64,000 nt of DNA from Trichobilharzia regenti (GCA_944472135.2 CALYDD020000429.1:106325-170324); one strand, 5' to 3'; shown: positions 10,901-25,029, counted from the first letter of the stretch. Notes: generated from the letters alone by a model not told the origin. Translations and numbers: made by a program.

Positions 10901-13900
10901 ACAGGTGTGGAATATTTCAGTGGCATTGGTGGTAGTCTTCATCATTTGGGATTGCATTGAGTCCGTTGAGCTCTTTCTCTCTGTTCTATAAAGGAACATC
11001 CTCGGAAGTGCAGGCTCCATTTCACAGACTCACGAATGTGAATTGAACTGCGACACAACGTGTTTCAGGCTACATTACAACCACTCAAACACCAACGAAA
11101 AACAATTACACTTAAATGGAGAAAATATTCACGAAATCACTGGTTTTCTCAAGCTTTATTCACATCCTATTGACCTCCATTATCAAATTCAGTCAATTTC
11201 ATTTAGACAAAATACTGTACTTGCTTATGTTGGAGGACCTCAAAAAACTATGATAATACGATCAACACTGTTCTCAGACATCGGGCTACACAGTGGTAAT
11301 GCTTTTCGACAATCGAGAAGAGTTTCTCTCATCATATATCTTCATTGATAGATGTAGCTTCTGTATCCTAACAGTAGCTGTGCGTTCAACTGAAGGAGAA
11401 TCTCAAGTGCTCTAGCTGAATGTTCTTACTCCACAACATCGGGTATTGTTTTCCAAGACTCAAATCTCTGACATTTGAAAGTCACCAGAAATCATGTTAT
11501 TATGCTACAACACTTCCCAGAGTATTTCACCCACTTCCAATGCAGTAGGAATTCATATTGTTTGGTTGATGACCATTGGTGATGTAGATGTTTAGTCACA
11601 CACGCCTTTGTTTCACATTTATTCACGATTATATGTGTATATACATTTAAATGTCAGTGAGTCTGCCCTAATAGTTTCAGACTTCCAAGCGATTCCCTGT
11701 AATCCCCTCATATTTTCAAACGGTTTCAATTTTGCGTGGGACGCACGGATGAAGAACATGTGACCGATTATGAAATAACTTGAGTGGGGTGTTGAGAAAC
11801 TTACGAGGACCTAACAAATAGCAAAGATGAACAAATTTGAATGCGGAAAGTTTTAAATCAAATTGAGTAAATTCATCTATCAGACGACCAGAAATGAGGA
11901 AGCGTACAGCTGTACAAAATGAAAGCAAAACATTACATAGACAATTGACAATACGACGCGTCCTATATAAACCTACAAATATAGCGGACAAACTCAGGAC
12001 GGACGAAATCGCATTATTATATTCATAGTATTCAACATTGACTGTAGGTGTGTATAAGTTGTAGAAGCGACTGAATGTGACTTTCAAGAAAAGCGTTATA
12101 CAAGAAAGTATATTTCACAAAAACACCTTTATAAAAATAACAATGACATCTCAAAGTGAATTCGACAAAGAAAGCACAGTCATTTTCTCAATTTCATGAG
12201 AAATACTCCACTGTGGCCTCTAAGAAGCTATGATAGTGAAAAGCGAAACCATGGTTCTGTGAATGGTGAAGAACTTCCGTGAGTTGGTGCGTATTGTGGA
12301 TACCGTTGAACGAAAACATGCTTCCTTATCTACGAATTTCGAGAACAAAGACAGAAACCATTCATTCATGTGGCAAAAATAAACATGTAAACTGACGAGA
12401 ATGTTCCAACATGCTGAGCTGAATATCCTAAATTATCTCAGAGTTAAATGCACTTCAACTTCGTATATTTTACTTCCAAATAGTTTTGCATGTTTTCGCT
12501 TTGAATTTTCATCAGGTATTTGTTTACGTCGAGCCAGGCGCATTACACAACTAAACCATTCAAAATACTTTAGAACCACCAGTATACGAAGGATATTTCA
12601 ATTATGGATACTTTATTTGAAAATCTTATGCTTCGCTAGAATCGGAGATTTGAAATAAGTGGACTTTTTGAATCTCTGGGAAGGCCAGTCAGCCAGCCGA
12701 TATGTCTTCACTTGTTGAAAGCAACAATCAGAATGTGGATACGGCAGGTCTGTACTATCTACGAGACTTGGAATTCTGCTGAAGTAGCCTGCACCATGCG
12801 AAGATATGCCGTACAAACTTTAGGTATCTTTCTGCGAGTGCAAATGGAATGCATGTAGATTATCGAAATCATCAAGCAAACAGCCAGTATTCTAGTGCAA
12901 TCTGGTCACACCGACGTAGTGACTGTCTAATATGATGTCACAAGTGACATACAAAGCCTTTATAAAGTGGGACTCAGTTTCATCCAGGATTATGACAGCA
13001 AGATTCAACCCAAAAGGAAAGAAGGAAGGTCACAATTATCCAATGCTACGCACCTATAAAAAACGCGGAACAATAGAATAAGGAAGAGTTTTACAGACAA
13101 CTGCAAACAGCAATCGACAGAATACTGAATGGCGTCATCAACATCCTAGTGGGCGCTGTGAATGCTAGCTGAATTGGAGGCAGATAATACAGGAAGAGAA
13201 CTCATCATGGGACGAGTGTCTCTGGCTTGGCGAATTGAATGAGAACGGCGAACTATTGCAGACTTCTGCACTTTCGATGATTTGGCGCCCGTCAGCAGCG
13301 TGTACAGCACAAAGATATACACGGTTCAAAATGGATTCTTCCTGACGGACACACCACAAACCAGACAGAATTCATCCGAATGCAGCTCAAGGAAGTGGAG
13401 ACGCAGCATACTGTATACAATATCGAGAAGTGGAAACTTCAAGATGAAGCTGAAATCCCTGAAATAAAGTAGGACCAGGCCGCAAATCAAGTCCAGTATT
13501 CACAAATTGATGGACACAACTACAGGGGATGCCTTCGCTACAGTTCAGATCAGAACAAAGTCGGACACACTACGTGTCATCACTGAGGAAAACTGTGTGG
13601 AAGAACATTGGAACTAACTCTCCGAAAGCGACATTTAAGGAAACGTGTATAACTGTTCTACGGAGAAGGAAGAGACAAGACAAGGAATGGCTGTCGACGG
13701 ATACATGGAAGCTGATCGAGGAGAGGAGGATGAGGAAAGAGAAGGTGACTAGGTGAAAAGATTGGCAACAGAAGGAGAAGCTGAGTCTAATGTACACTGC
13801 ACTGAATAAAGAAGTGCTAAGAAAAACAAACGACAATTCTACGACACACTGGCCGGCAACTGAAGCAGAAACATCTGGTCGGAGGTAAAAGAGACCTGGA

Positions 13901-14567
13901 AGACATTATATTAAATAACCAAGTCACTATCAGGGAAACGATTAACCCAGATGGTGAAACCGATAAAAAATGATCAAGGGAAACATATTACCAAGAAGAT
14001 GAACAAATCGAAAAAACTTTCGCTCGTTCACGCAGTATGAGAGCGATCAACGAATCCATATTTCCATGAATGTTGAAGAATTTTGCTACGTCCATGGGGA
14101 TGATAGAGATTGCTAAACGAAAATATCTTCGCTCATCTTCGAGAATCGGGAACGAATACTGAAACTATTCACTCATGTGGCAAAAATAAACATGTAAACT
14201 GACGAGAATGTTCCAACATGCTGAGCTGAATATCCTGATTTATCTCAGAGTTAAATGCACTTCAAGATATACTCCTATGACTGTTGACGCGACAATGTAC
14301 GCAGACATCAATTCTACGACGCTTCGAAGGCAAGCTGCAGTATACCTATATATGTGTATGAGATTCGGTCGCCTGATGTGGGTGGGTCACATGATTCGCG
14401 TAAATTGAGAGTCAACTATGCTCAGGATAAGTTTCAGGCGAACAGAGTTTGAACGACATTCCAACACGTCCTAATGACAGACAGGGATTACATGACGATG
14501 ACCAGATATTTGTCCATTGCATAATGCGGTCTCTAGACATACAGGGTTCCAGAGTTTAGGCCATTTG
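10752..14567 (+). repeat. 3.8 kb duplicated block, copy 2
   Basis: Near-identical partner of 5419-9236, with the same internal order: module E, an unassigned stretch, module C (12246-12458), a truncated RTE region (12656-14021), a second module C (14031-14296) and a tail. Paired frames carry the same peptides, for example 7070-7327 with 12401-12658. This confirms duplication of DNA rather than selection on proteins. Confidence 0.95.
12656..14021 (+). pseudogene. RTE/SR2-like endonuclease region, truncated (inside block copy 2)
   Basis: Duplicate of 7325-8690, sharing the same stops, frameshifts and 3' truncation. It was therefore already dead when the block was duplicated. The KEWLSTDTWKLIEERR phrase lies near 13686-13733. 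Confidence 0.8.
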
Positions 14568-14617
14568 AAGAAAAGAGATGTAGATGAACCGTAAAATCCA
14601 GTGGAAGAGCATTTTCT

Positions 14618-15012
14618 ACATAACCAGCATACACAAGTGTGTAATATAAATTTTACATCACATAATGTGCTTACATTTTCCTAAATTCGCATGAACACGA
14701 TTGGAGAGAAAATTGCAGGAGATAGTTTCAAAGTAGATAGAGGAAACAGAGAAGCGAGACAAAGACAATTAATATCGATACAGGGAGACATATCTCAATG
14801 TATGCACACATGTGTCTCAAGCACTCCTTAATTTTCAGACGGAATCTCAGGAGTCGAGCTGATTGCTGCAGATTTCACCACTCCCTGTTCACAAGTCAGC
14901 ATCAATCATCTCGAATTCACGGTATGTTCGCAGGATTTCCATAACGATTCGAAGCTATCACTTCTCACTTCATTTCGAAATTATGTGCTGTGTTCCACGA
15001 CTGACTACCTCA
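14618..15012 (+). repeat. 400 bp direct repeat including module E, copy 2 of 2
   Basis: Matches 10501-10900. Here module E is not followed by the 3.8 kb block but by about 600 bases (15013-15610) that only faintly resemble the start of the block, so unit 3 is either truncated or older. Small frames at 15194-15388 and 15274-15564 have no recognisable domain. Confidence 0.85.
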
Positions 15013-15612
15013 GTGCAACACATGTGTGGGATTTCCCAGCCTCACTGATGGCAATTTTCATTACATCTGATTGGATGACGTGTCTCACCTGATCTACCTC
15101 TCTTCTCCTAGACCACTGGGATTTACCTAATCTGTTTGGTTCCTCACTCCATCGAGTGAGAATCTGACGGCTGCACAACCATTCACTCACCAATTGAAAC
15201 CATCACATGAAATCGGAAAACGTGTTTGTAGAATCACTAATTTCATTAATGGAAATCCGAATCCTCATCGACATTGTTATCATCATATTCGACTTCTCAC
15301 ACTGACACAGATCTCTGTACTGGCACCTGTCTTGAGGTCTCAAGAATTGGGTGGAAATCATATGATGCCGTCATCAACACTGCTTTAACACTGTTACTAC
15401 ACAAAATCAGTTCGTTTAAACCGTGGAGACAGGTTTTCTTCTACCTTGTCTCTTACAGCGTAACATGCAACTTCATTATTTTCAAAACGGCTACAAATCG
15501 AATGAAGAACATATTTGAACATGATGTGACAGACACTTTCATGTACGTCGGATATGTTTTCTGAACAGGATCATAACATCCTCCGATCAAGACACTTCAG
15601 AACACAGCAACC

Positions 15613-16350
15613 TGTTATTCCGAATGCAAATGGAAACCTCAGTGGATTTCTCAATGTTCACAGCTGTCGAGAAATCATCTCAGCTGCAATCGGTCGTGGG
15701 TGATGGTTGAAATCTAGTGACAATGTATAGTAACTAATATCGAGAATAACTTTCAACGACGGTTAATCAAACTTACCAGTTTCTGGTTGCAAACAGACAA
15801 AGATCGTCAAAAGAATTATCATCAAATATTCTTCGACTGTATTCATCTTCACTCGAATCATAAAGTCAAAGATGAAAACCGAATGTGGTTTTCATATTAA
15901 ATTCACCGAAATCTCAAAATTGCAATTGTGATGGTGAACGCAACTATATGCGTATGCACTCAGAAATATGTAGGATGACTGACTAACTAATGCTTTTCTA
16001 CTCGGTTTTCTCTACATACTCTTCGTGTCTCTACGCTAATTTTCTTGGCATATTTTGACGAATTCATGATATCTACGATTATCCTTCATTTTTGTGCTAG
16101 TTTTAATATATGTTTCAACGGAATTATTGGCTTCTCAACTTGAATCTTTTAATCTTTCTTCATTTCTCTCTCCACAAATCTAGAATTACCTTCAAGTCGC
16201 ATGTGATGTCATCTAGTTTCTGGATACTTATATTTTTCGAAATGGTTTATCCTCATTAGTCATTTCAGGTTTATTCCGCTCCGCTTGTTTTATTCAACGT
16301 GATGTTTTCTTTAATTAACCTGGTTTTTTTCAAGGACATTTTTTCTGAGT
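15613..16350 (+). repeat. Modules F and D, copy 3 (right end of the array)
   Basis: F matches 9606-9941 and D matches the start of 9942-10310, with divergence increasing beyond about 16010. The tandem organisation stops here. Confidence 0.85.
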
Positions 16351-19300
16351 TTTCTCGTTGCTGTTTATGTAAATTTCACTTTTCCTCTTAACTTTTCATC
16401 AACTCTACTGCAATTATATATTAGTTTTTCTTAATTTTCTGTATGTAATCTTTCTTACGAGATATTGTTATGCGTCCTTTCTTTTTGGTATGCTTCAATT
16501 TGAAGTATGTGCTGAAGATATCACCCAGTAGGGTGATGAAATCTTCGCAAATTAACCTTGCAACTCAGAGAACACAGCCACATCAAAATCCCTCAATCTG
16601 CATATTTATGTGTGATTGTTTATGTTGAACACTAAATTTATCCATTGTGTTTAGACGCATTTCATTTCCAGTGAGTAATATTCTTACCTCGGTTTCTGTT
16701 TGAATCAATAAAAGTCTTTAGTTTATAACCTATTTTTGCTCGTGAATAAATATTTTGATCATAATCATTCATGTGTTCTTAAGATACTATGCAAAATGAT
16801 ACATGAGAGGAAAACAGTGTAGACCTCTATGTATTTGTTGACGAAACCATGGAATATAATCATGCTCCCATGTATTTATTGGATTGAAGAACTATCGAAT
16901 ACCAAGTGTCATTATGATATATTTATAGTAAGAATGGCAACTACTGAGTGCTCATTCAAATATGCCACCTGAGACTTTAAATCCAATTTTAAAGATTTTC
17001 ACAAAATCATAAATTTTTCTGATAAAGTATTAGTATATTTCAGTAGTTTACACACAATGATATGTTTTCTTCTTGATAACATTTCGAGCAAAATTACTGC
17101 TCGTGTTCACACCAGTGTTGGAATTGTTTTGTTTTTTAATTCCAGAAATTTTTCTTTTGCATGTTTATATATATATATATCAGTTTACGATCGATCAACT
17201 CCCATTTTTGACAAGTAGACAACATGAACTAGGCAAAAGTCGATAATTCATTTAATTCTACGCTGTGTTCTACTCTTGAACACAGGATAAGACATATGAA
17301 ACCTATGAGCTTTATTTGTGTCTATCAGTTAATATGAATGCATGATATATGACAGTTTAATAAATATATTTTCAATGTTAGATATGTTTCATTTCTGAAA
17401 CATATTTTCTTACGTTTGCTATTTTTTTGAGAAGATAAGAGCATCTTCAATTTACTATGTGTTAATAATAGTTGATGTATGTTGCGATCAAAATGAATGA
17501 TAAGTGAGTAGACGGCTGGAAAAATACGAACCAAGCTATTCAGTCTTCTATGAATCTATATTGGTGAAATGCCTAAATCTACTCATGTACTCATGAAAGT
17601 ATTAGAATGTTTTAGATTTTATGATCGCATATCCCTAGCTAGCAATACATAATATAACTACCTGTGTTATTTTTTTAGCTATTGACTTGGATTTTAAAAT
17701 CATCCACATTAGATTTTTTTTGTGAGATGTGTACGCGATATAATAAAATTTGCAAGACAATTGCGAATGAATATCGCTGATTTTGTTGTGAAATCTCATG
17801 TGATTAGTGCGAATGGAAACTTTTCATTTTACGTCCAAACAACATCCTCAGCGCTTATCTTCCTACTCGTCTGAAAGCACAAATTACATCAAAGTGTTCA
17901 CTTCAGCCACAAATCATTCCCATTAATTTGAAAAATTTTATCTACCTGCCTAATATGAAATTCATCCTAACTTTAATTGTTTCTTTTAAGATAACATAAT
18001 TTTTTCTACTATTTTCGATGTGAATCTTACCAGGTAATAACAGAATAATATGAAATTCATATTGTTTACGGATAGGTTGACGCAAGCAATATAATTTTTA
18101 AATAAAAATCTGGGATAGGAATCCATTTTCTTTCTCTCAGAAGAAATGTGATTACTCTTCTCTCCTGGAATTCCTTGAGAATCAAAGAGTTTCTTTCACA
18201 TATGTGATTAAGCCAACATTTATAGGAAATTTTTCATATATAGTAGTTGCCAAATAATTAAATTCTCTGCAGTTATAAAAAATACCACAATTCAAGAAAT
18301 TGCAATGCGTGAGCAAACTTACTCAGTCTTTTGTTTTCATATAAAAAATTAACATAAGATTATCCATTTTTAGCTTCTTTCTACTATCTTTTCTGATTTT
18401 ATCTGAAACATAATTTCTCATAACTCGTTTTCACTTGGAAATGTCAAATACGAAATGCAGTAGAATTCCAGTTTTAGTTACTGGAATGGACTTATTGCAG
18501 TTCGTATAAGTGCATGCACTATAAATGCTGGTGGATTGTATGCTACAAACTAAGTGATGCTTTATTTTCCTCTATGTGATGCAAGGATAGTTATGACCTT
18601 GATTGCACACTTCTTAGTTTATAGACCAATTTCAATCATTATAGTAGTTAGCGCATTCCTACCATTACTGGAACCAACTAAGGAGAAGAATTACAATTTT
18701 TGCCAGCTATTTTGCATCTCATAACGTTGCCAAAGTATAAACTTGAGGATTCTTTTAAGCATAAAAATCCTGCTTCTAAGAAGTATTTATTTTTATTATT
18801 TCACTAACTAATGGTTAAGGTCCATTAACTCATAAGTATTTCATAATAATAATGAGTCCGATAACTTCAATCTACCACTCGAAATATTCTTTTACATGAC
18901 TACCGAATACGCCAACTGAAACAAGGTCAAACTTTATTCAATACCTAAACAACACTGTCCACAATTTATTTGAATTAATTTTCGAAGTTTCATATCTTCA
19001 CGTTATATGTTATTTTCAGAAAGAATGCCAAAGGTTAATAATGACAATGTTTTCGTTTCGATTAAACCATTTGCATAATATCCATCACAGGTAAAATTAT
19101 CCTTACTCGTTTGATCACTTTTAGAAAGAGAAATGAGTGTCAAATTCACCAGAAGATTATACTTTTAGTTAGCTGTTTCAATGAGGGGTTCTTTTTGTGC
19201 GTTGAAAATGTAAAATTTAATGCCACGATGTGTAATATTTTCGCAAGTCTTCATCATGCTGCCCAGTCAACTCATATGCGTATGCAGTTTTAGAAATTCA

Positions 19301-20149
19301 ATCAAGTACACAAACAGTAAAATCATTCATTTCAGAAAAAAAGTACTTTTGTAGGGTTCATGAATTGTAGTTTTCAAGTTCTTTGATCTTAGCAATATTT
19401 GACTCAGTCAGATGAAAACTAAGACATGAATAAAAGTGATGGAAATGGGCGTTTCCATCATGAAGCACTAATTCGATCAGCTTGAAATTCAGAAACTAAG
19501 TGTTCTACCTTTCTTCTCAGAATGTTCTTACTCTGTATATTTGGAGCAGGACAAGTATGTGATGTTTGTCATTTTAAAGTTAGTTCAACTAGTTCTTCAT
19601 CAACTTTGTATTGAAATAGAGATATTTGTAGTAAAATTAGAAATCAGTTTAAAATGACGGATTTTGTTGTATCGGATCTGCAAAGAAAAATATTCTCCTC
19701 TCATTGATATTATCGTTGTTATTCGAAGATTGTATATTTTGAAGCCGAATGGCAAGAATCATTCACTGTTTTTATTGTTACCACTTTTAAGTGTAACTAG
19801 TTTCATTTATGTTATTCTAGAAGAGGCAATCTAAGCACTTTCTTGAACAACAGCTTGTGTTTTTATTGTCTTCTCAGTAGCTCTACAGAGCCTAAATTAT
19901 CAAATTTGCGTAATAAATAATTTTAATATGCATGAAAATGTCTCATGGTATCAGTTTACTCTGGTTTGATAAGCATTCCTCAGAAAGTCCTAGTTATTTA
20001 GTTTCCACCTTAAAAGTTCAAATTTAAAGAAAACACGAATGTGGATTTACGTATCATAAGCAGTGTGTATGATGGTGGACAAGTAATAAATTTGAAAACA
20101 TTCAGTGAGCTCATCCGAAGGAACATAAGCATTAGATAGGTAAAGTTAC
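16351..20149. other. AT-rich region, no gene recognised
   Basis: Nearly 4 kb without a coding frame that resembles a protein, and without a repeat partner visible in the window. There are short AT runs (about 17165-17180). It could be intergenic DNA or a large intron. Confidence 0.6.
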
Positions 20150-20330
20150 ACTAGATAATTGTGTACAGCATTAGAACGCTCGCTAATTACGCATGCGGTC
20201 CAGAGTTCGATTTTTGGCCGGTGCACTCCTTTACCTCGCTAAGCCAGTAATAAGTCTGGTAAAGGCGGAACGTTTGGCATCAGGCTAGCAACCCCATCCC
20301 TTAAAAATAAACACCATTGCTACCGAAACT
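20150..20330 (+). mobile_element. tRNA-derived SINE-like head
   Basis: The segment 'cattagaacgctcgctaa' followed by 'gtccagagttcgattttt' has the layout of an internal RNA polymerase III promoter, with an A-box-like and a B-box-like part (GAGTTCGAT). It is not a functional tRNA: the acceptor stem does not pair. The downstream phrase 'gcatcaggctagcaacccc' and 'accgaaacttcaag' recur, diverged, at 28497-28550, so this belongs to a dispersed family. Confidence 0.55.
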
Positions 20331-23090
20331 TCAAGTCTCTAGTGTGAAGCCATATGTTGTACTGGGAACGGGAAGCACACAAGATAATTAAGGATTCAGG
20401 TGAGGCAAGGAGTTGCACAATCAAATGAAAAAGAGAAAAAAAGACCCAGATTTCATCGCAAAGTATTTTTCTGTGCGCTAAGTTTGGAGGGTTAGCCCAA
20501 CTGATATCATGAAATATTCGCAAGTATATTACAGGTGTTCTGTATATACTCTCAATGGAACTGATATGAATGCAGCGAAATAAACGATGCCACCATCGTA
20601 TTCCACTAAAAGTGTTGTTCTTGCTTTGTTCAGGTTCACTGAGTCTCGCAATCTAGTCAGTAAGTCGCAGAACTCGCCACCGCATTGCGTCCCAACAAAC
20701 TGCAGGATGATTGGTCAGAAGCAGTTAGACATTTTTGACCCGAATTACTGACAATTGCTAGTGGTGATAAACCTCACTCTTCATTTTAAGTAAATTTGTT
20801 ACTATACAAAACTATACTAGATATTCGTAATCTGCTAGAATTGTTTTATTGTGTCCAAAAATATAATGGCAATAATAAGATAGAAATGTTTTGATGAATA
20901 GTTAGATTAACCTCATGACTTACCATGACATGTGTCTATTAACAAAACAAACATTTATTTCAAAGTGATTAGGTTGCATGACAGAAGCGTTTTCTTTGTA
21001 ATCGAAATTGATATAATGCACAACAACTTCATTTTGATTAAAAATTGGAAAATCACATCAGTTTTATAGTTATTACAATCGTAGAAACCTGCAATCATTC
21101 ACTATTATTTACTGCAGGCAGGGAAACAATATGAAAAAACCAGATTGTCTTCGAATTTGGCTGTCTCATCTGTTCTTTTCTCCTCCGAGAATGCTCATAA
21201 GAGTTGAGTGGTTATTAGTAAATATGATACTCACCAGAACCTTCAGTTGAACAAAACATTTTACTGTTAACAAGTTATTTTGTTAATTGTTAAACCATAT
21301 ATCAGAGTCCAAACGTTTTTGCGTGGATTTATCTTTCCAGATAGCATTAATCAAATTGGGAGTTTCTAGGCTGGATATGTTGTTATCAGTTGTTTCCTAG
21401 TCTAAACTTTGACACCATGAACAATAATCCATTTCAGTGAGAGCTTTCATTGGTATGAGATTTTCATATCTTTAACACGCTGAGATAATTTATCTTCCTG
21501 ATATTTCACATCAGTCTGATATTTAACAATTTTACTATTAGACACGTAATCCTAATTATCCAACTAATTCGAGTTAAAATAACAATTCAACCCCATAGTA
21601 CTGAATGCTATAGATCGAGTGCGCTAAAGAGAATATTCATTACTCCTGTTTTAACTGTAAATGACAATATGTCAATTTCAGTAAGACTTGATTGGTGTTA
21701 CAGTCAACCTAGTTTTAATGAAATCTCTGTCAATCCATAAAATAATATTTCCCCGAAATAATATCACACTGAGGCCGTTGACTGGATATGATGAAACATC
21801 GATAATTAAGTAGACTTGTTTCACACAAGCTGCATAATGCACTCATCTCTACCATCCAAATGACGTCTTCGAAGATCAAAGCATAATACGCCTGCTCAAC
21901 ATAAAGTCATTCAGTAGATATTGCAATTCCAAAGAATAACCTGTTCTGAAATTAACCAAATTTATAAACCAAAATCATTCCAACAGTAATTCAAACTTCC
22001 TCAAACGTAAGGCTTCAGAGTGGGGCAAATAATTTAAGTATTCATGTGAAGAAAAACTTAAAATTAGCGCTTCTGTATACTGCACAGGGAATGAAAGCTT
22101 TCAAATTACTTAAATTCATTGGAAGTGAACTTACGAGTTTCTGCATTTATAATATAATACCAATGATGATTCGCTTAGCATAACTGCTTCTAAATCCGCT
22201 CACTTATAGATAACGTTAATTTAAAAACGATGAATCTTCTTTTAAAGTGTGGGGAATTCTATATTCCCTCCTTTGACACTAGAAAACTTTAGAGGTATTT
22301 CATCTAAAAATTATAACTGGCTGCTTTCAATTATTTTATTTTTACTGTTTGCAAGTTATTGGCATGATGTTTGCGCGTGAACAACAAAATGTCACACAAG
22401 CACTAACTGGCTCATTTTTACCACTGAATTAGGAATATGGGTATTGTGAGCAGTAAAGCAGGATCGCCTATACAGTAATTATCTCTCCTCAGAGCACTTG
22501 CTTTATTCCTTCCGTGGTGAAAAGACGGATTTCGTTCTAAACATTCAAACTGACTGAAAATTTATACATTCTTCTTCATGCCCTCTGTGATGCGTGAACA
22601 GTTCTCTCCACCATAACGTTAACACACACATTCATCTCAAGAAAACTAGTAATAATCAAGATGTGATACCAGCGCCTTCTTCAATGACACTGACGAAAGT
22701 TGATTAGCTGCAAAATATTAACTGTGCTGTGTAGAAATGCCTTCACACTGGTCAGAGAATAAGATGTGGCATTTTTCTATGACAAAATGATTACATGATT
22801 TAAAGCAGACGTGAAAATATGTTCTTCGAAGGAGCTGTAAACGACAAGCATAATTGTATGCAGGTATTGATACATTTGATGGTGGAGAACAGGTGAAATA
22901 GAACGAAAACTGTATCAGAAACTGTATTGACGTAAAAGTGTGAAGTAGAATAGTAGTCCGTAGATTAGTGTTATCAGATGAGAGTGTTAAAAGAAGTCAT
23001 ATCGAAAATAAGCTGGAATGTGAATGTAAAGTTGAATGACCCATATAATTTCATTATAAGCCTAAAGTCCCGTGATTGAACCTCAATGTG
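20331..23090. other. AT-rich region, no gene recognised
   Basis: No frame with family features and no clear repeat. A purine-rich tract occurs near 20430-20450. Confidence 0.55.
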
Positions 23091-23096
23091 TGTGAA

Positions 23097-23133
23097 CTGA
23101 TGAAGAGCTCCAAACGAGGACGAAACAGCTGTC
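23097..23133 (+). ncRNA. Hammerhead ribozyme-like core, probably decayed
   Basis: A CTGATGA box (23097-23103) is followed, after a putative stem II arm pair (CTCC and GGAC flanking an A-rich loop), by CGAAAC (23121-23126). The self-complementary ACAGCTGT then leads into GTC (23131-23133). This order, with a tiny stem III, is that of type I hammerheads in schistosome SINE-like retroposons. The flanking bases do not pair well as stem I and stem II carries extra bases, so self-cleavage is doubtful. Confidence 0.5.
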
Positions 23134-24131
23134 AAGTACTAGCAGGTATATCAATAGACTTCTTATCCACGTCAGTTTATTATGAAATCCTGACACCAGT
23201 CAAATCCCTGCAAACCAACACTTCTATTTAATTAAACCAGCAGAATATTGGTATCATTGGCTGGAACGATGCGACATGTTCAGTGATTACGACAAATTAC
23301 GTAAACACAAATAAAATACACCGGATGGACGTTCGAGAGCTAGCAAATGTAATGTTACAAAACGGGGTTAAGTGTGAGTACGCATATATGTGTATATGAA
23401 TGAATTCAAACAGTACGCTTAACACTTACCTAATCCGTCTTTAGTTATGAAAATAGACGCAAAATATTACGTAAGACACCGTAAGAATTAAAATGTATCA
23501 GTTTTGCATTTTCAATCACAATCTTATCCTCCTGAATAAATGACGGTGAGGAGAGTAAGTAAAAGAACGAAAAATGTTCCCCAAGAAATATACTGATGGG
23601 AAATAAATAAGAATCGATTCTGGAAGACGTTCAGATATCTCATGAATAACATGCAAAAAAGGGAACAACAAAGAAAATTATTACAACGTGTAAAAACGAC
23701 AAAATATATAACGCTGGAAACAGCAAGTAAATTCTGAATAGACAAAATGCATAACAGAAGAACCCTATGAAAAGCATGAAATCACAAAAACGCGACTCAA
23801 CTACTAGTAAATACACTCAATAACGAAAACAATAATCAAAACTATACAGAGAAAAATACATACTGGACTTATCTTTAAGAATGAGAAAAATAAGCGAAAT
23901 TATTTAGACAGATCAGACAATAACGGTTGGAAGAAAGAAAAAGTATGCACATGTAACAAGACACCAAGGAAAAAACAATAGAAGGAAACATTTTAAGGTC
24001 ATAATTTAGAAAAACACCACGGAATTTATTCAAAAAATACATTAACAGGATTATTCGTATCATCTACCTAAAAATAACACTGAATTACGGATTATTCTCC
24101 TTAACCCATTAGGCCACCTCACATAAGTAAT
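23134..24131. other. A-rich DNA, no gene recognised
   Basis: The plus strand is A-rich at about 23520-24100, giving Phe/Leu/Ile-rich frames on the minus strand (23524-23745, 23875-24063). These look like composition artefacts rather than membrane proteins. Confidence 0.5.
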
Positions 24132-24453
24132 ACACAGAATTTAGACTCCAATATGAAGTAAGTCGCAGTTCATTCAGATTTCCTTTTCGGATACACAGTG
24201 GAAAATTTCCAAACACTGATATTGTGATGCAATCAATATCATATGAAATGCCGTCTTCATCCGGGAAATATCATAAGCGTATACACACATATTTGATACA
24301 CATCAAGGAATGGACATGTGGGAGTCAGTAGCTTAGATTAACTTCAGTGAGTCCACACAAATTCAGCTGCTGACACAATGAACTATCCTGCTAGTGAATA
24401 CATCAACGATCATGTTCAGAAAAGTATATCTCCAATAATAACGAAATTCATGG
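24132..24453 (+). repeat. Module R1, copy 1
   Basis: Nearly identical to 30272-30594 (offset 6141). Landmarks are 'gtaagtcgcagttcattcag' and 'gaatggacatgtgggagtc'. A diverged remnant of its right end lies at 33490-33535. The flanks differ outside the stated borders. Confidence 0.9.
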
Positions 24454-25029
24454 ATGTGCAATAAAATTTCCTGAATAAACACAGCTCTAGTTTACATCTG
24501 TGTATTATTCTCAAACATAATGATTTATGATCCTTCGTTTCGTTCTGTGTGAACTACGTGTTCGTTATTCTTCTCCAAATTGCCTTCTGATTCAGTGTTC
24601 AGATTATCAAAGTAATACGTGCGTTGTATATCATACGAGAATCAATAATTACCGAAATGAGCGGTAGTTTATGCATTTATCAATTCATATGTGTGTGTGT
24701 AGTTTTGACAATGTAAAATGTATTCTAGTAACCTAATGGCACAATCATTAAGTTATTGAGTATAGAGTAATATAGAGTAATTACGTAACAGGCAGAAACA
24801 CCATTAATGAACTCACCGTTTACTTTTAGGTTAATTGTGAAATATGAAGGAAAGATATGAGTTATAATTAAAGTCCTAAAGCGACCAAAAAGAATAGTTC
24901 TCACAGGTTTTGAAGAAATCAATAAATCCAGGAAATAAAAGGAATTCACAAGCCGGGTCTAGTAATAACTCTGAGAATGTTTTAGTAAGACGATCATGTA
25001 GTAGTCACAAAAATCGATCAGCAAATTAG
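24454..25029. other. AT-rich DNA without recognised feature
   Basis: Contains a short TG run near 24692. The minus-strand frame at 24725-24949 has no family resemblance. Confidence 0.4.

Noticed and set aside
5710..11348. Conserved frames repeated in two places (5710-5967 and 11043-11348, 7070-7327 and 12401-12658, others)
   Set aside because: Identity follows from the 3.8 kb DNA duplication; no domain, codon bias or excess of silent changes supports a gene.
20150..20330. Functional tRNA gene
   Set aside because: Only promoter-like boxes are present; acceptor and T stems do not pair.
23524..24063. Membrane proteins on the minus strand
   Set aside because: Hydrophobicity comes from an A-rich plus strand (TTT, ATT and CTT codons); no other gene features.
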